Shown: positions 1 to 8,549 of the stretch, piece by piece
Layout: every line of letters begins with the position of its first letter
Position numbering within the stretch: the stretch's first letter is position 1
DNA from: Hyaloraphidium curvatum
Taxonomy: Eukaryota > Monoblepharomycota > Hyaloraphidiomycetes > Hyaloraphidiales > Hyaloraphidiaceae
Reading direction: 5' to 3'
Assembly: GCA_025558095.1 (NCBI GenBank)
Contig: JAIVFI010000045.1
Span: 1 to 64,000, forward strand
DNA length: 64,000 bases
The notes under the pieces: model-generated
Seen by the model: only the letters and a program-made list of their open reading frames with translations
The model's database searches: none
Told to the model about the DNA's origin: nothing
Translations under genes and position numbers: made by a program

Positions 1-78
1 GAGCTTCTTGTAAGCCTCGGTGAGTGAGAGCGTGCCGGTGCGGCCGAAGCCCGAGCCGGCGACGACGAGGTCGGCCAT
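1..78 (-). CDS. Sulfotransferase-like protein, N-terminal fragment (cut by window edge)
   Basis: Reading leftwards from an ATG at 78 gives MADLVVAGSGFGRTGTLSL followed by TEAYKKL, then the window ends. A GxGFGRTGTLSL segment within the first 20 residues is the phosphosulfate-binding P-loop of the single-domain sulfotransferase-like family common in fungi ('sulfotransferase family / P-loop NTPase'). Only 26 residues are visible, so catalytic residues and the sulfate acceptor cannot be judged. The frame is also open upstream of this ATG, but the P-loop normally sits at the extreme N-terminus, which favours this start. The gene is divergent from the membrane-protein gene starting at 475. Confidence 0.6.
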   Translation of the reverse strand, partial: MADLVVAGSGFGRTGTLSLTEAYKKL

Positions 79-474
79 TCTGGCGGCGTCTTCGAGCGGG
101 GTCGGCTGGGAGACGGTCAAAGCGGCGTCCTCGGCGGGGGCTGCGGGGCCGGCGGGGAGGCGGAGATAGAGGGCGGAGGAACGTCGAGGCACGCTCTGCT
201 CTTGGGGGGCAGGAAGGACGCGTTGTGGCCGCGGTGGGGAAAGGTCCGACGGGAGGCAGCGACCGCGATGACTCGAGTCTGACTGGGCCACCCCTTTCCC
301 CGATTATCCGATCCGGCCATCATTCCAGTCGCTGGTCGATTGCGGAGCAGCAATCTTCGCCAATCACACACTTCGCGCTTTGGTCCATCCGGGCCCGGTT
401 GGCCACAGGCCTTGGAATGGGAGCCCGAAGCAAGAGGTCGCCCATCCCTCCTCACAGTGCCCCACCCCGCTGCG
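79..474. other. Intergenic, divergent promoter region
   Basis: About 400 bp separate the leftward sulfotransferase-like start from the rightward membrane-protein start. It must carry both promoters. No convincing coding segment, repeat or recognisable binding motif was seen; long open frames on both strands here are a by-product of the high GC content. Confidence 0.5.
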
Positions 475-1994
475 ATGGAGACCGGTCCGGCCACCGACAT
501 TCCCGCCGCGGAGAGCACCGACGCCGACTTCCAGGCCGACGAGTGGCTTGCGCTGTTCCCCGCCCCCTCGGAACCCGTCCCGACGTTCGGCGACGCGGAG
601 CACGGCGCCAACCCCGACGACGCGGCGCGCGCCGCGGACCCGCTGACGGCCGCAGCGATCCTCGATGACGTGTCGGGCCTCGTCCGTGCGGCGGCGTGGC
701 CCGCGTTCCGCGTCCACGGCGCGCTGCCGCCGCTGTTCGCCTGCGCCGCATTTGGCGTCTGGGGCGCCGCCATCGTCGCGCTCGTCGGCGTCGGCGCATC
801 GCTCGGCGCGGGGCAGTTTGCCGCCAAGGACGTTGCGCTGGGGATCGCCGGCCTCGCCGCCTTCCACGTCGGGAACGTCGTTAGCTTCGGCCTCTCCTCC
901 GTCGCCATGGGCACAAACGTCTCGCGCCTGACGGATTTCACGGTGCCCGCCGCCGTGTGCCGCTGGCTGCGGCTCGTGCGCCGGCCCAAGACCCGCCCGA
1001 TATCGCCCCTGGTGCGCCACGTGGCCGGCGACCGCTCGTGCCCGTGCCAAGAATGCTGCAGCTGGGCCGAGGGCGCCGCCGGCTTCTACTCCCTGCTCGA
1101 CGTGGCCACAAACACCGTCATGTCCTGGGTGCTCGGCATCTTCTTCGTGTACACCCCCGTCGTGACCTACGCCGGAGCCCTGTGGTCGACCTGGTACGGC
1201 ATCTTGCTTGGCATCGTCTGGGCCACCGTGTTCCCGGGCTACCTCCTCGTCAGCTTCGTGCGGCCCCTGGTGATCGACAACCTGGGCCGGGCGGACCTGG
1301 AGCGGCGCCTTCTCTGCCGCGCCGTCGGGATCGCCATGGGCGACCTCCTGGGCCGCTTCCGTCGCGCCGCGGCCGCCGGCAACCCCCCGCCGCGCCCGGA
1401 CCGCTGGAGCTACATCGGACTGCACTACCGGTTCGCCGCCCTCTGCAGCTCCTGGAGGCGGAGGGAGTCGATCTGGACCTCGCGCATCTACGGGCTCGTG
1501 CTGGTCCCCGTCGCCGTCCTCTTCGTCGGGCTCTGCGCGGTGGGGACCTCCTATGCACAGTGCGTACGCACGCCAGCTTAACCCCCCAGCCCCCCTCCCA
1601 GGCCGTCGGCCGCTGCATCCTCGCCTGGCAGCTCGTCCTCCTCGCCCACGCCGCGGTCTTCTTCGCCGTCAACGCCGTCAACCTCGCCTCGCGCAACCGC
1701 ACCATCGACGCCGTCGCGGCGGTGTACCGCGACGCGCAGCGGGAGCTCCGCGCGCTGGCCGTGCGCGCGGGGGCGGGCGCCCTGTCGGCCGAGCTGGACC
1801 TGCACGATCGCGCGCTGGGGAGCTTCCTGGACGTGACGAACCAGCGCGCGGGCCTGTTCGGGTTCGTGGTGACGTTCGGGAGCGTGAGGACGATGGTGGT
1901 GACGGGGATCACGGTCGCCGTGGCGCTGTTCACCGTGCTGCGCGCGCTGGGGGTGACGGCGACGCTGGAGAACTTTTGCCCCGCGACGGCTTGA
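475..1994 (+). CDS. Seven-pass membrane protein, two exons, unknown family
   Basis: Predicted exons 475-1539 and 1602-1994 (62-nt GTGGGG...CAG intron) give about 485 residues. The N-terminus is acidic and cytosolic-looking (DEWLALFP motif near residue 23). About seven hydrophobic segments follow. The TM2-TM3 loop of roughly 80 residues carries a Cys cluster (CPCQECC), a long basic loop lies between TM4 and TM5, and the last helix ends close to the C-terminus. A 38-nt intron (1564-1601) is an alternative. The protein has a clear relative in this window (38852-40352, minus strand): shared features are EWLALFP, a CxCxxC loop, the CI-AWQL start of TM6, and the tail DRALG-F...GLFGFVV-FG--R. No family was recognised. 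The seven-helix layout with a terminal TM7 recalls gustatory-receptor-like/DUF3537 proteins, but that is only a hypothesis. Confidence 0.7.
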
Positions 1995-2077
1995 GGTGGA
2001 ACCGGCAAGGACAGGTTGTGTACGAAGGGGACATGAATTGATTCTCCAAGCCGGATCGCGAGCACCGGCTGACCCCA

Positions 2078-3054
2078 TTACAGCAACGCTGTCTCCTTCC
2101 TTCCCATCATCGCGTCCCACTCGCCCTGCGTCTGCAGCGCCCTCGTCCTCTGCACCGGCAGGCTCCCCGACACCACCAACGTGTCCCCGTTCATCGAGTC
2201 GTCCTCGATCGCGCGCACGAAGCACCCGACCACCTTGTCCATGGGGGTCCAGCCGCCGGCGGCGCCGATGCTGTCGCGGAAGGCGCGGTCGACGTCCTCC
2301 TGCGTCTTGAGCTTGCCGCCCGAGGAGACCTCCCAGATCGGGGTGAATGTGTTGCCCTGCAACCTTGAGGTTGGGGCGCGCCGCAGGAAGCAAAGGAGGG
2401 ACACCCACGACGGCGATGTTGACCGCGCGCACGTTCTTGTACCGCTCCATCGGCCCCTTCATCTCCCCGAAGCTGGCGATGGACGCCGCGAAGGAGGCAA
2501 GCGCCGCCTTTGTCAGAACGTAAATGGGATCTTCGTGCCCCCTGAACTGCGACATGGAGCCCGTGGAGATGACCACGCCCGGCTTGCCGGCGCGGATGAA
2601 GTGGGTCAGGGCGAGGCGCGAGGCCAGCAGAGCCCCCGTCAGGTTGACCTGCAGGGATGAAGTGGGTCAGGGCGAGGCGAGACGCCGGCAATTCCCCCGT
2701 GAGGTAGACCTGGAGGGTCTTGAGCCACGAATCGTCGTCCTTGAGCACGTCGCGCAGGTAAATGCCCATCATCCCCGCGTTGTTGATCAGGCCGTCGAAA
2801 CCACCGAACCGGGCCGTGGTGGCGGCGACCAGAGCGCGCACGTCGTCCAACACGCCGAGGTCGGTGCGGACAAAGACGAAATCGTCAGGGCGGCCCGTGG
2901 CCGCGGCCAGCTTCGCGACCACGGCGGCGCCCTGCGCTTCGTTGCGGCCAGCGAGGACGAGCCTGGCACCGCGCGCGGCGAGCTCGGCGCAGACGGCCTC
3001 GCCGATGCCGAACGTGGCGCCCGTCACAATGAACACGTTGCCCGCGATTTTCAT
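2078..3054 (-). CDS. Short-chain dehydrogenase/reductase (SDR), three exons
   Basis: Exons on the minus strand are 3054-2710, 2648-2403 and 2356-2078, giving 289 residues. The classical SDR signature is complete: cofactor loop TGATFGIG (11-18), NNAG (91-94), a catalytic Ser in VISTGS (about 143), and YVLTK (Tyr158, Lys162). It is therefore probably a catalytically competent NAD(P)-dependent oxidoreductase resembling retinol-dehydrogenase/WW-domain-oxidoreductase-type SDRs; the substrate is unknown. Intron 1 (2709-2649, 61 nt) is nearly identical to the exon that follows it, see the separate entry. Intron 2 (2402-2357, 46 nt) has donor GTCCCT, placed by frame and by the junction VVG|GNTFTPIW. 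The start is the first ATG before the Rossmann motif. Confidence 0.85.
2588..2709 (-). repeat. Tandem 61-bp duplication: one copy is exon, one copy is intron
   Basis: Two adjacent copies lie inside the SDR gene. Copy A (2709-2649) and copy B (2648-2588) share about 80% of bases, including an uninterrupted block reading CTCGCCCTGACCCACTTCAT on the minus strand. Copy B codes for VNLTGALLASRLALTHFI in the SDR core. Copy A would code for almost the same peptide, but its length (61) is not a multiple of three and it ends in CCTGCAG. It begins with GT after CTCCAG, so removing it as a GT-AG intron restores the frame exactly (LKTLQ|VNLTG). Copy A is best read as an intron born by tandem duplication of an exon segment bounded by AG|GT. 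Confidence 0.8.
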
Positions 3055-3194
3055 GGCTCCGGAAGGTGGAAGCGGTGGAATGGCGCGGGGGTGGAGACGG
3101 TGGCGGTTGCGCGGGAGACTCCGTGGGGGACGTCCCACTCGACCCTTCAAATCCACCAACGAAAACAAAACGAGAACAGCATTTTCTAGCCGGA

Positions 3195-3601
3195 GTGAAG
3201 GAAGTCCTCCAGTCGGCAACCCGCATGTTTGCGCTAGCCTCGCATAGCTCTGCGGCCCGCTCCCGCACCGCGCCTCGTGCGTCCGCCATCTCCGGCCTGG
3301 CTTTCAACACCTTCGTGAGGGTCCGCTGGCTGGCAGCCAGCCCGAGGGCGGCGACCTCGCGGTGCAGGCTGCGCCGTACCTCTGGCGCCCACATCACGTT
3401 CACGTCCAGCAGCATGCTCCTCTCATCATCCCCATCGTAGGCATCCAAGGTTAAGAACGCGTGCCTGTCCCGTGGCAGCTCCAGGTAGCGATCTGCTCGC
3501 GTGGTGCAGCTTTCCGCATGCGGAGCGCCCATCGGCCGTGCCGAGAGCCAGAAAGTCGCCGAATGTACGCGGAAGCTCCTGGATGTACTGATTGCGGACA
3601 A
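3195..3601 (-). CDS. Possible small or partial protein, helical C-terminus
   Basis: An open minus-strand stretch encodes a charged, helix-prone sequence with repeated Ala/Leu/Arg spacing, including DRHAFLTLDAY, MWAPEVRRSLHREV and LTKVLKARPEM. This looks more like real protein than a frame shadow. No start codon or family could be fixed. The frame changes upstream (a fragment with LPRTFGDFLALGT lies in another frame), so it may be the last exon of a gene, or a relic. It lies 140 bp upstream of the SDR start. Treat it as a tentative hypothetical. Confidence 0.3.
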
Positions 3602-4282
3602 GCAGCCCGCTCGACGAGTGCTTTTTGGCCCCCGCGCGAGTGCGCCGTGTCAATGTATGGCCACTGAAGGGCGGCCAGTGCAGACCCCTCCTTCTACACG
3701 CAGCCCTGTCCAGCTTCCCGGCTCTCCTGCCATCCGGCTTGCCCCGGCAACCTGGTCGGCCCTCATGCGCGCGGTCCGCATTGCAACGCACGGCGGCGTC
3801 ACCCCGCACCCCGGCCACGGAGACCAGCTCCGAGCCCCGCAACACCGCTCCCGAACGTTGCCGCTCCACCTTCTGCCCCCGGCTCCGCGGGAACCGCGGA
3901 ACCTGGCCGCCGGATCCGCCGGATCGGAAGCCGGCCCGGAAACCCCCGCCCGCTTCCCCCTCCTCGGGCCGCGCGCGCACCCGCGGCCCCCCGCCTGCGC
4001 TTCGCGGCATGCGAACCAGGTGGCGAGAATCGGAAGAAACCGGATGCAAGTTTTGCCCGGCCTCCGGTGGAACATTCCACCAAGGTCCTTCCCGGAACAC
4101 TCACCAGCCCAGATTGCGACGTCAGAGTCGGCTCACGTGGGCGGATTGCGCTCCTCACCGGCATCCATCCGACCTCCTGCAGGGCTACCGGGTCGTGCAA
4201 CGCCTTCCTGAAGCCCCCGCCGGGCACCCCGCAGCAGCACCGCGTGCGCCCCACCGCAGCCAGCCCATCCAGCACGCACGCG
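3602..4282. other. Intergenic region upstream of APRT
   Basis: About 680 bp, with less biased composition than the genes. No recognisable domain was seen on either strand. The part next to 4283 should contain the promoter and 5' UTR of the phosphoribosyltransferase gene. Confidence 0.4.
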
Positions 4283-4969
4283 ATGGAGATAAGCACCCTC
4301 CCCGTGAAACCCGCCACCCCTCCGCCCTCCCCCGGCCCGGAAGACGGCCCCCGCGGGCATGCCCCGTCCTCCGCCCTCAAGGACCGCTGCGTGCCCACCC
4401 CGTCCCCGGCGACGCCCCAGCGCACCCTCCCCGGCTTCCCGCGCACGCACGTGCGCGACCTCATCCCCGCGTTCCCGCACAGGGGGATCAATTACTACCG
4501 CACCGTGGACATATGGCTCGACGTCGCGCTGGCCACGGCGCTGCTGGACGACATGGCCGAGGCGGCTGCGGGGATGCGGCCCGAGGTCCTGATGGCCGTC
4601 GGGTCGAGGGGGTTCCTGTTCGCCACGGCGGTCGCGCAGCGGTTGGGGCTGCCGGTGGTGTGTGCACAGCCGGCGGGGAAGCTGCCCGGGCCGGTGCACC
4701 GCGAGGGGTACTCGATGGTGTACGACAGGGCCAAGGCGATGGAGCTGCCCTCGGACCTCGGCCACCTGGTCGCGGGCAAGAACGCCGTGGTGGTGGACGA
4801 TGCGGTGGCGACGGGGGGGAGCCTGCTGGCGGCCAAGCGGCTGCTAGAGGGCGCGGGGATGCGCTGCACGGGGTGCCTGGTGCCGTTCGAGGACGGCAGG
4901 CACGGGAAGCTGGAGGAGTACTTGGAGGAACTGGCGCCGCTGACAGTGACCTGGTTCGATCTCCTTTGA
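4283..4969 (+). CDS. Adenine phosphoribosyltransferase
   Basis: Single exon, 228 residues. The enzyme joins adenine to PRPP to make AMP (purine salvage). Visible signatures: FPHRGINYYRT (about 64-73, the FP.KGI..RD-type APRT start), VGSRGF (106-111, equivalent of the EARGF loop), a flexible catalytic loop region around REGYSMVYD (about 140-148), and the PRPP-binding loop VVVDDAVATGG (169-179). The N-terminal 45 residues are Pro-rich and have no counterpart in typical APRTs of about 180 residues. The ATG at 4283 is the start nearest to the domain with a plausible leader; upstream in-frame ATGs extend into apparent non-coding DNA. Confidence 0.88.
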   Translation: MEISTLPVKPATPPPSPGPEDGPRGHAPSSALKDRCVPTPSPATPQRTLPGFPRTHVRDLIPAFPHRGINYYRTVDIWLDVALATALLDDMAEAAAGMRPEVLMAVGSRGFLFATAVAQRLGLPVVCAQPAGKLPGPVHREGYSMVYDRAKAMELPSDLGHLVAGKNAVVVDDAVATGGSLLAAKRLLEGAGMRCTGCLVPFEDGRHGKLEEYLEELAPLTVTWFDLL

Positions 4970-5488
4970 GAGTTCGGGGGGTTGCTGTTTGTTGGAGAGC
5001 TGAGGTGCGTTGCCCATTCGGTCAACGGTGCATCCTGCGCGAATGCGTCTGACGTCGCCGCGATCCCAGGTAGCCGACCGCTGCTGCCATGGGAACAACC
5101 CAATGCATGCTTCGTCAGCCCGTGACTCCCGCGCCTTTGCCACTTCCTGCCATTTGTAGATGGACCGACGAGGCCCGCAAGACACATCACGTGCCTCCGT
5201 TTTCCCGACGCATCGTCCGCCTCCGTCCCGGCCGCGTCCTCGGACTCGCCGCCCCTCCGTGCCAAACTCCCGAACACCAACAGCGGCATTCGTGCGCCCG
5301 CCACCGCGGGAACCACGCCGGCCACCCGGGTGCCGCAAATCTCGATCGGCGGGCGGCTGGCTGTGCCCGTTCTGCGGTCGAGTCACGCCGATCCTCATTG
5401 TTTGCCGGACCCTTCCTTCGTGCAGCACCGCCCCACGGCGTCCCAAACAGCACCGCCCTGCCGAATCTCGCCACGAAATCAGCACCGA
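4970..5488. other. Intergenic
   Basis: About 520 bp between the APRT stop and the next start. Open frames exist on both strands but none shows domain features. It probably holds the APRT 3' UTR and the promoter of the small gene at 5489. Confidence 0.4.
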
Positions 5489-5998
5489 ATGCCAATCGCA
5501 CCGAACGCACCGCCGCGGCGCGCGGAACCGCCCGCGCGCCCCGCCCCGCCGCCCGCGGACCCGCCCGCACGGCTGCCGCCCGCGCGCCGCGCCCCGTCGT
5601 CGCCGCTCGCCCCCGCGGCCGCCCGCCCCCCGTTCGCGCGGCGCCGCGTGCGCTTCTGCCAGACGGTGACCGTCGCCGCCACGTTCGCCGCCGAGGACTA
5701 CGAGCGCGGGTACTCCGCCGAGGAGGGCCTGCGGATCATGCGCGAGGGCGTGCGCGCGCTCGAAATGGAGAGGAGGGAGAGGGAGGCGTGGGCCGCCTTC
5801 GAGGAGGTCGAGCGGCCCGGGTCGGGCAGCATTCCCGCCGGCGTGCCGCTGGTCAACCCGGGGGACAAGGCGCCCGCGGCGCCGCAGCCGCCGCCCGGCG
5901 ACGCGGGGACCGTCAGGTGGCCGGACCTCAGGGCGTCGTGGAAGGGGCCGTGGTGGTTCCGCCCAGCGAGGACAAGGAAGGACGTGGTGGTGGCTTGA
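5489..5998 (+). CDS. Small protein with RVRF...VTV...EDYERG motif
   Basis: 169 residues. A Pro/Ala/Arg-rich N-terminus is followed by RRRVRFCQTVTVAATF and AEDYERGYS, then a charged helix (LRIMREGVRALEMERRERE) and a Pro-rich tail. The (K/R)V(R/S)F-x-x-TVTV...(E/D)YDR pattern recurs in short fungal proteins of unknown function. The RVRF core also matches the RVxF docking motif for protein phosphatase 1, so a PP1-binding role is possible but not shown. The start was chosen as the first ATG closely preceding the Pro-rich region; earlier in-frame ATGs are possible. Confidence 0.6.
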   Translation: MPIAPNAPPRRAEPPARPAPPPADPPARLPPARRAPSSPLAPAAARPPFARRRVRFCQTVTVAATFAAEDYERGYSAEEGLRIMREGVRALEMERREREAWAAFEEVERPGSGSIPAGVPLVNPGDKAPAAPQPPPGDAGTVRWPDLRASWKGPWWFRPARTRKDVVVA

Positions 5999-6157
5999 CC
6001 GTCGGATGGTGGGAATGGCCACGGCGACCGATTGGAGGGGAGACGGAGGGGCTCGTGACTCGGTGACTCAGGACTAGACGATTCCCGCGGGACGGGACGG
6101 AAGAGCCCGTAACGCTTCGAATTGGATCCGAACATCCGTTCTGCACCTACTGCGTAG

Positions 6158-8044
6158 CTACCCGACCACCCGCTGCAGCGGCGGCAGGAACGCCACCCTG
6201 GCCCGGGCAAGCGACTCGACCATCCGCCCTTCCTTGAGTATCACCCCGTCCGCGGGCGCCTTGCCCTCGTGCCCCCCCCCCTCGTCCGCAGCCCCACCCG
6301 GGTCCACGTGCGCCGTTCCGGCCTCTCCCAACGAACACCCCAACACCTCCGCCTCAAGGGCCCCCCTCATCTCCCTCGCCAACCCCCGCGCAAATGGCCC
6401 CTCCCGCCTCCCCAAATCCTCCAAAAACCCGACCGCCTCCCCCGCCAGCCTTACCAGCTCCCTCCACCCCTGCCTCCTCCCTTCCCCCTCCCCCGCCGTC
6501 TCGAGCGGGCCGGGATGCGCCATCCCCCCCGCGGCGCCGAGCGCCACCTTGCCCGCGATCACCACGGGCTCCAAGCACGCGTGGTGCACCCACCGCATCC
6601 CCGGCCCGGTGCCGCGCAGCGCCCTTGCGCCGGCGAGGATGCGCTGCGCGCGGAGCAGGGCGGCGGAGGGGAACGAGGCCGCGAGGAAGGACTCGGCGGC
6701 CAGGCCTTCGGCGAGCATGCAGCACTGCGCCGCGACGGATGCGCGGAGCGGGTTGCCGAGGTGCGCCACCCCATGCAGGAGGAGGGGCCGGAAGTCGCCC
6801 GCGGCGAGGGCGGTGCCGATCTCCGGGGGCAGCGCGGCGCAGACGGCCCCGAAAAAGGCCGAGGCGGCGCCGCTGGCCAGCGCGCGGCGCTCGTTGCCCG
6901 CGGGGAGGGAACGGAAGGACCACAGCGCGAAGCGCATCCACTGAGTCGCGAGGAGGAGGCAGAGGGTGGTGCCGGTGCCGGAGAAGGGGAGGGAGACGAG
7001 GGCGCGCACGGCATGGGAGGCGGAGGAGAGGTCGCGCGGGTCGGGGGGGAAGGAGACGGCAGGCTCGCCGGCGGAGCGGAGGGTGCGGAACCTGAGGAAC
7101 GCCTCGGCGGGCTCGGGGTCGTCGAACAGGTCGTCCGGCGCAGGCGCCGTCCACGGTGCGGCGAAATAATTGCTGACCACCTTCCACGCGTCCGAATGCG
7201 CGGCCACCCCGAGGTCCATCGACGCCAGCGGTACCCGCAGGCGGACCACCTGCTCGCGGAACAGCCACTCGTCCTCCGTCTCGGGCATCCGTGGAAATGT
7301 GCGCGCGAGGAGCGCCTCGCTGCACCGCACGGCGCGGGCGAGCAGCGGGAGCATGCTCCTCGGCGCACCTGCGAGCATCACGGTCTCGCACAGCGAGAGC
7401 AGCGCCTGGCAGGCCTCGAGGTCGTCGGCCCCTTTGGCCAGCAGCAGCTCCACGGAGCGGTCCAGGCAGTGCTTGGCCACGGCGTTGCGCTGCCGCTCGG
7501 GTAGGCTCAGTGCCCGGGATCCCATGCACGCGAGGGCGTAGGCCAGCGCCAGCGGTCTCCTGCCGCCGTATGTGGAGGTGTGTTCGCCGCGCATGGCGCG
7601 CTCGAACGACGGTCGATGGAAGACGGGGAACTGCGCGTGGTTCGCCGCCCAAACCGAGCTTACGGCGGCCGCGATCAGCCCGTCGAGCGGGGCGTCGCCC
7701 ACGTCGCGGGGCGGCGCCGCGGTGGGCGGCAGGGTCGGGCTGCCCGCCGCCGCGCCCGCCCGCGCAAGGAGCCGCACGCTCTCGGCCACCGCAGCGCGGA
7801 ACTGCGGGCTGCCCGGCCCGGCGCTGCCAACGGACAGCATCGATCCCGGCGGCGACCCGACCAGGGTGCCTGAGCTGCCCTCCCGGCCCACCACCAACAA
7901 CCCGTCCTCGCCGTCCTCGGCCTGCGACGCCCGCCGCCACGACTCGGGCACCCGCCGGAACCCCGGCACGACGTCCATGGGCGCCGCAGATGCCCGCATC
8001 GCTGCTGTCGGGGGCCTGTCGGTCGCCGATCGTTTGTTGGCCAC
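6158..8044 (-). CDS. Fungal transcription-factor-domain protein lacking a zinc cluster
   Basis: Single exon, 628 residues. The central part resembles the fungal-specific transcription factor middle-homology region: WAANHAQFPVFHRPSF (about 134-149), ALAYALACMGS, LEACQALLSLCE, then long Leu/Ala-rich helices. Such domains normally follow a Zn2Cys6 DNA-binding cluster. No CxxCx6C motif was found in this protein or in the roughly 500 bp upstream, so it may be a regulator without its own DNA-binding domain, or it has an undetected distant first exon. The C-terminal 60 residues are Gly/Glu-rich. Confidence 0.7.
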   Translation of the reverse strand: MANKRSATDRPPTAAMRASAAPMDVVPGFRRVPESWRRASQAEDGEDGLLVVGREGSSGTLVGSPPGSMLSVGSAGPGSPQFRAAVAESVRLLARAGAAAGSPTLPPTAAPPRDVGDAPLDGLIAAAVSSVWAANHAQFPVFHRPSFERAMRGEHTSTYGGRRPLALAYALACMGSRALSLPERQRNAVAKHCLDRSVELLLAKGADDLEACQALLSLCETVMLAGAPRSMLPLLARAVRCSEALLARTFPRMPETEDEWLFREQVVRLRVPLASMDLGVAAHSDAWKVVSNYFAAPWTAPAPDDLFDDPEPAEAFLRFRTLRSAGEPAVSFPPDPRDLSSASHAVRALVSLPFSGTGTTLCLLLATQWMRFALWSFRSLPAGNERRALASGAASAFFGAVCAALPPEIGTALAAGDFRPLLLHGVAHLGNPLRASVAAQCCMLAEGLAAESFLAASFPSAALLRAQRILAGARALRGTGPGMRWVHHACLEPVVIAGKVALGAAGGMAHPGPLETAGEGEGRRQGWRELVRLAGEAVGFLEDLGRREGPFARGLAREMRGALEAEVLGCSLGEAGTAHVDPGGAADEGGGHEGKAPADGVILKEGRMVESLARARVAFLPPLQRVVG

Positions 8045-8549
8045 GGTGATTCGATGCGAGGGACGCTATCGCGCACGTGCCGCTTGTTCTGGAACCGGCC
8101 CGCGGCGGGAACCGCGCGAGGTCCCTTCCATCCCTCGCACGGAAGAACAACGGACGCAAGAGTTCCTCCGCGGCTGCCGCTTCGCACCGACTTGTGGCAG
8201 CCGCGATCGGAGGATCGGATCGGAGGAGCGGGCCGCGGTCGCGGGGCGCGGGGGAAATGGGGGGGCCGGCGGAGGGGCGAGGGTCGAGGGACATCCCGCC
8301 CGAACCGCCGATGTGAACGGACGGACTGCACCTCCGGTTCTGGACCAAGATCAGCTCATTTGCCTTATCCGGCCCCTCCCCACGCGTCTCCAGCTGGAGC
8401 GGGGCATGGCGGCTGGGGAAGGTGTGGTGGCCATCGCCGGGCATGGGGTGTGAAGTCAAGTGTCTCGTGTGCGCCTCCTCGCCGACAAGGATGAGTTCAG
8501 CCGGCGGAACCAATCTCATTTTCGACAGGGTTTCCAACCGAACACGAAT
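8045..8549. other. Intergenic
   Basis: About 505 bp between the TF-like start (8044, minus) and the 3' end of the MYND gene (8550, minus). It was checked specifically for a zinc-cluster exon on the minus strand; none was seen. Confidence 0.45.
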
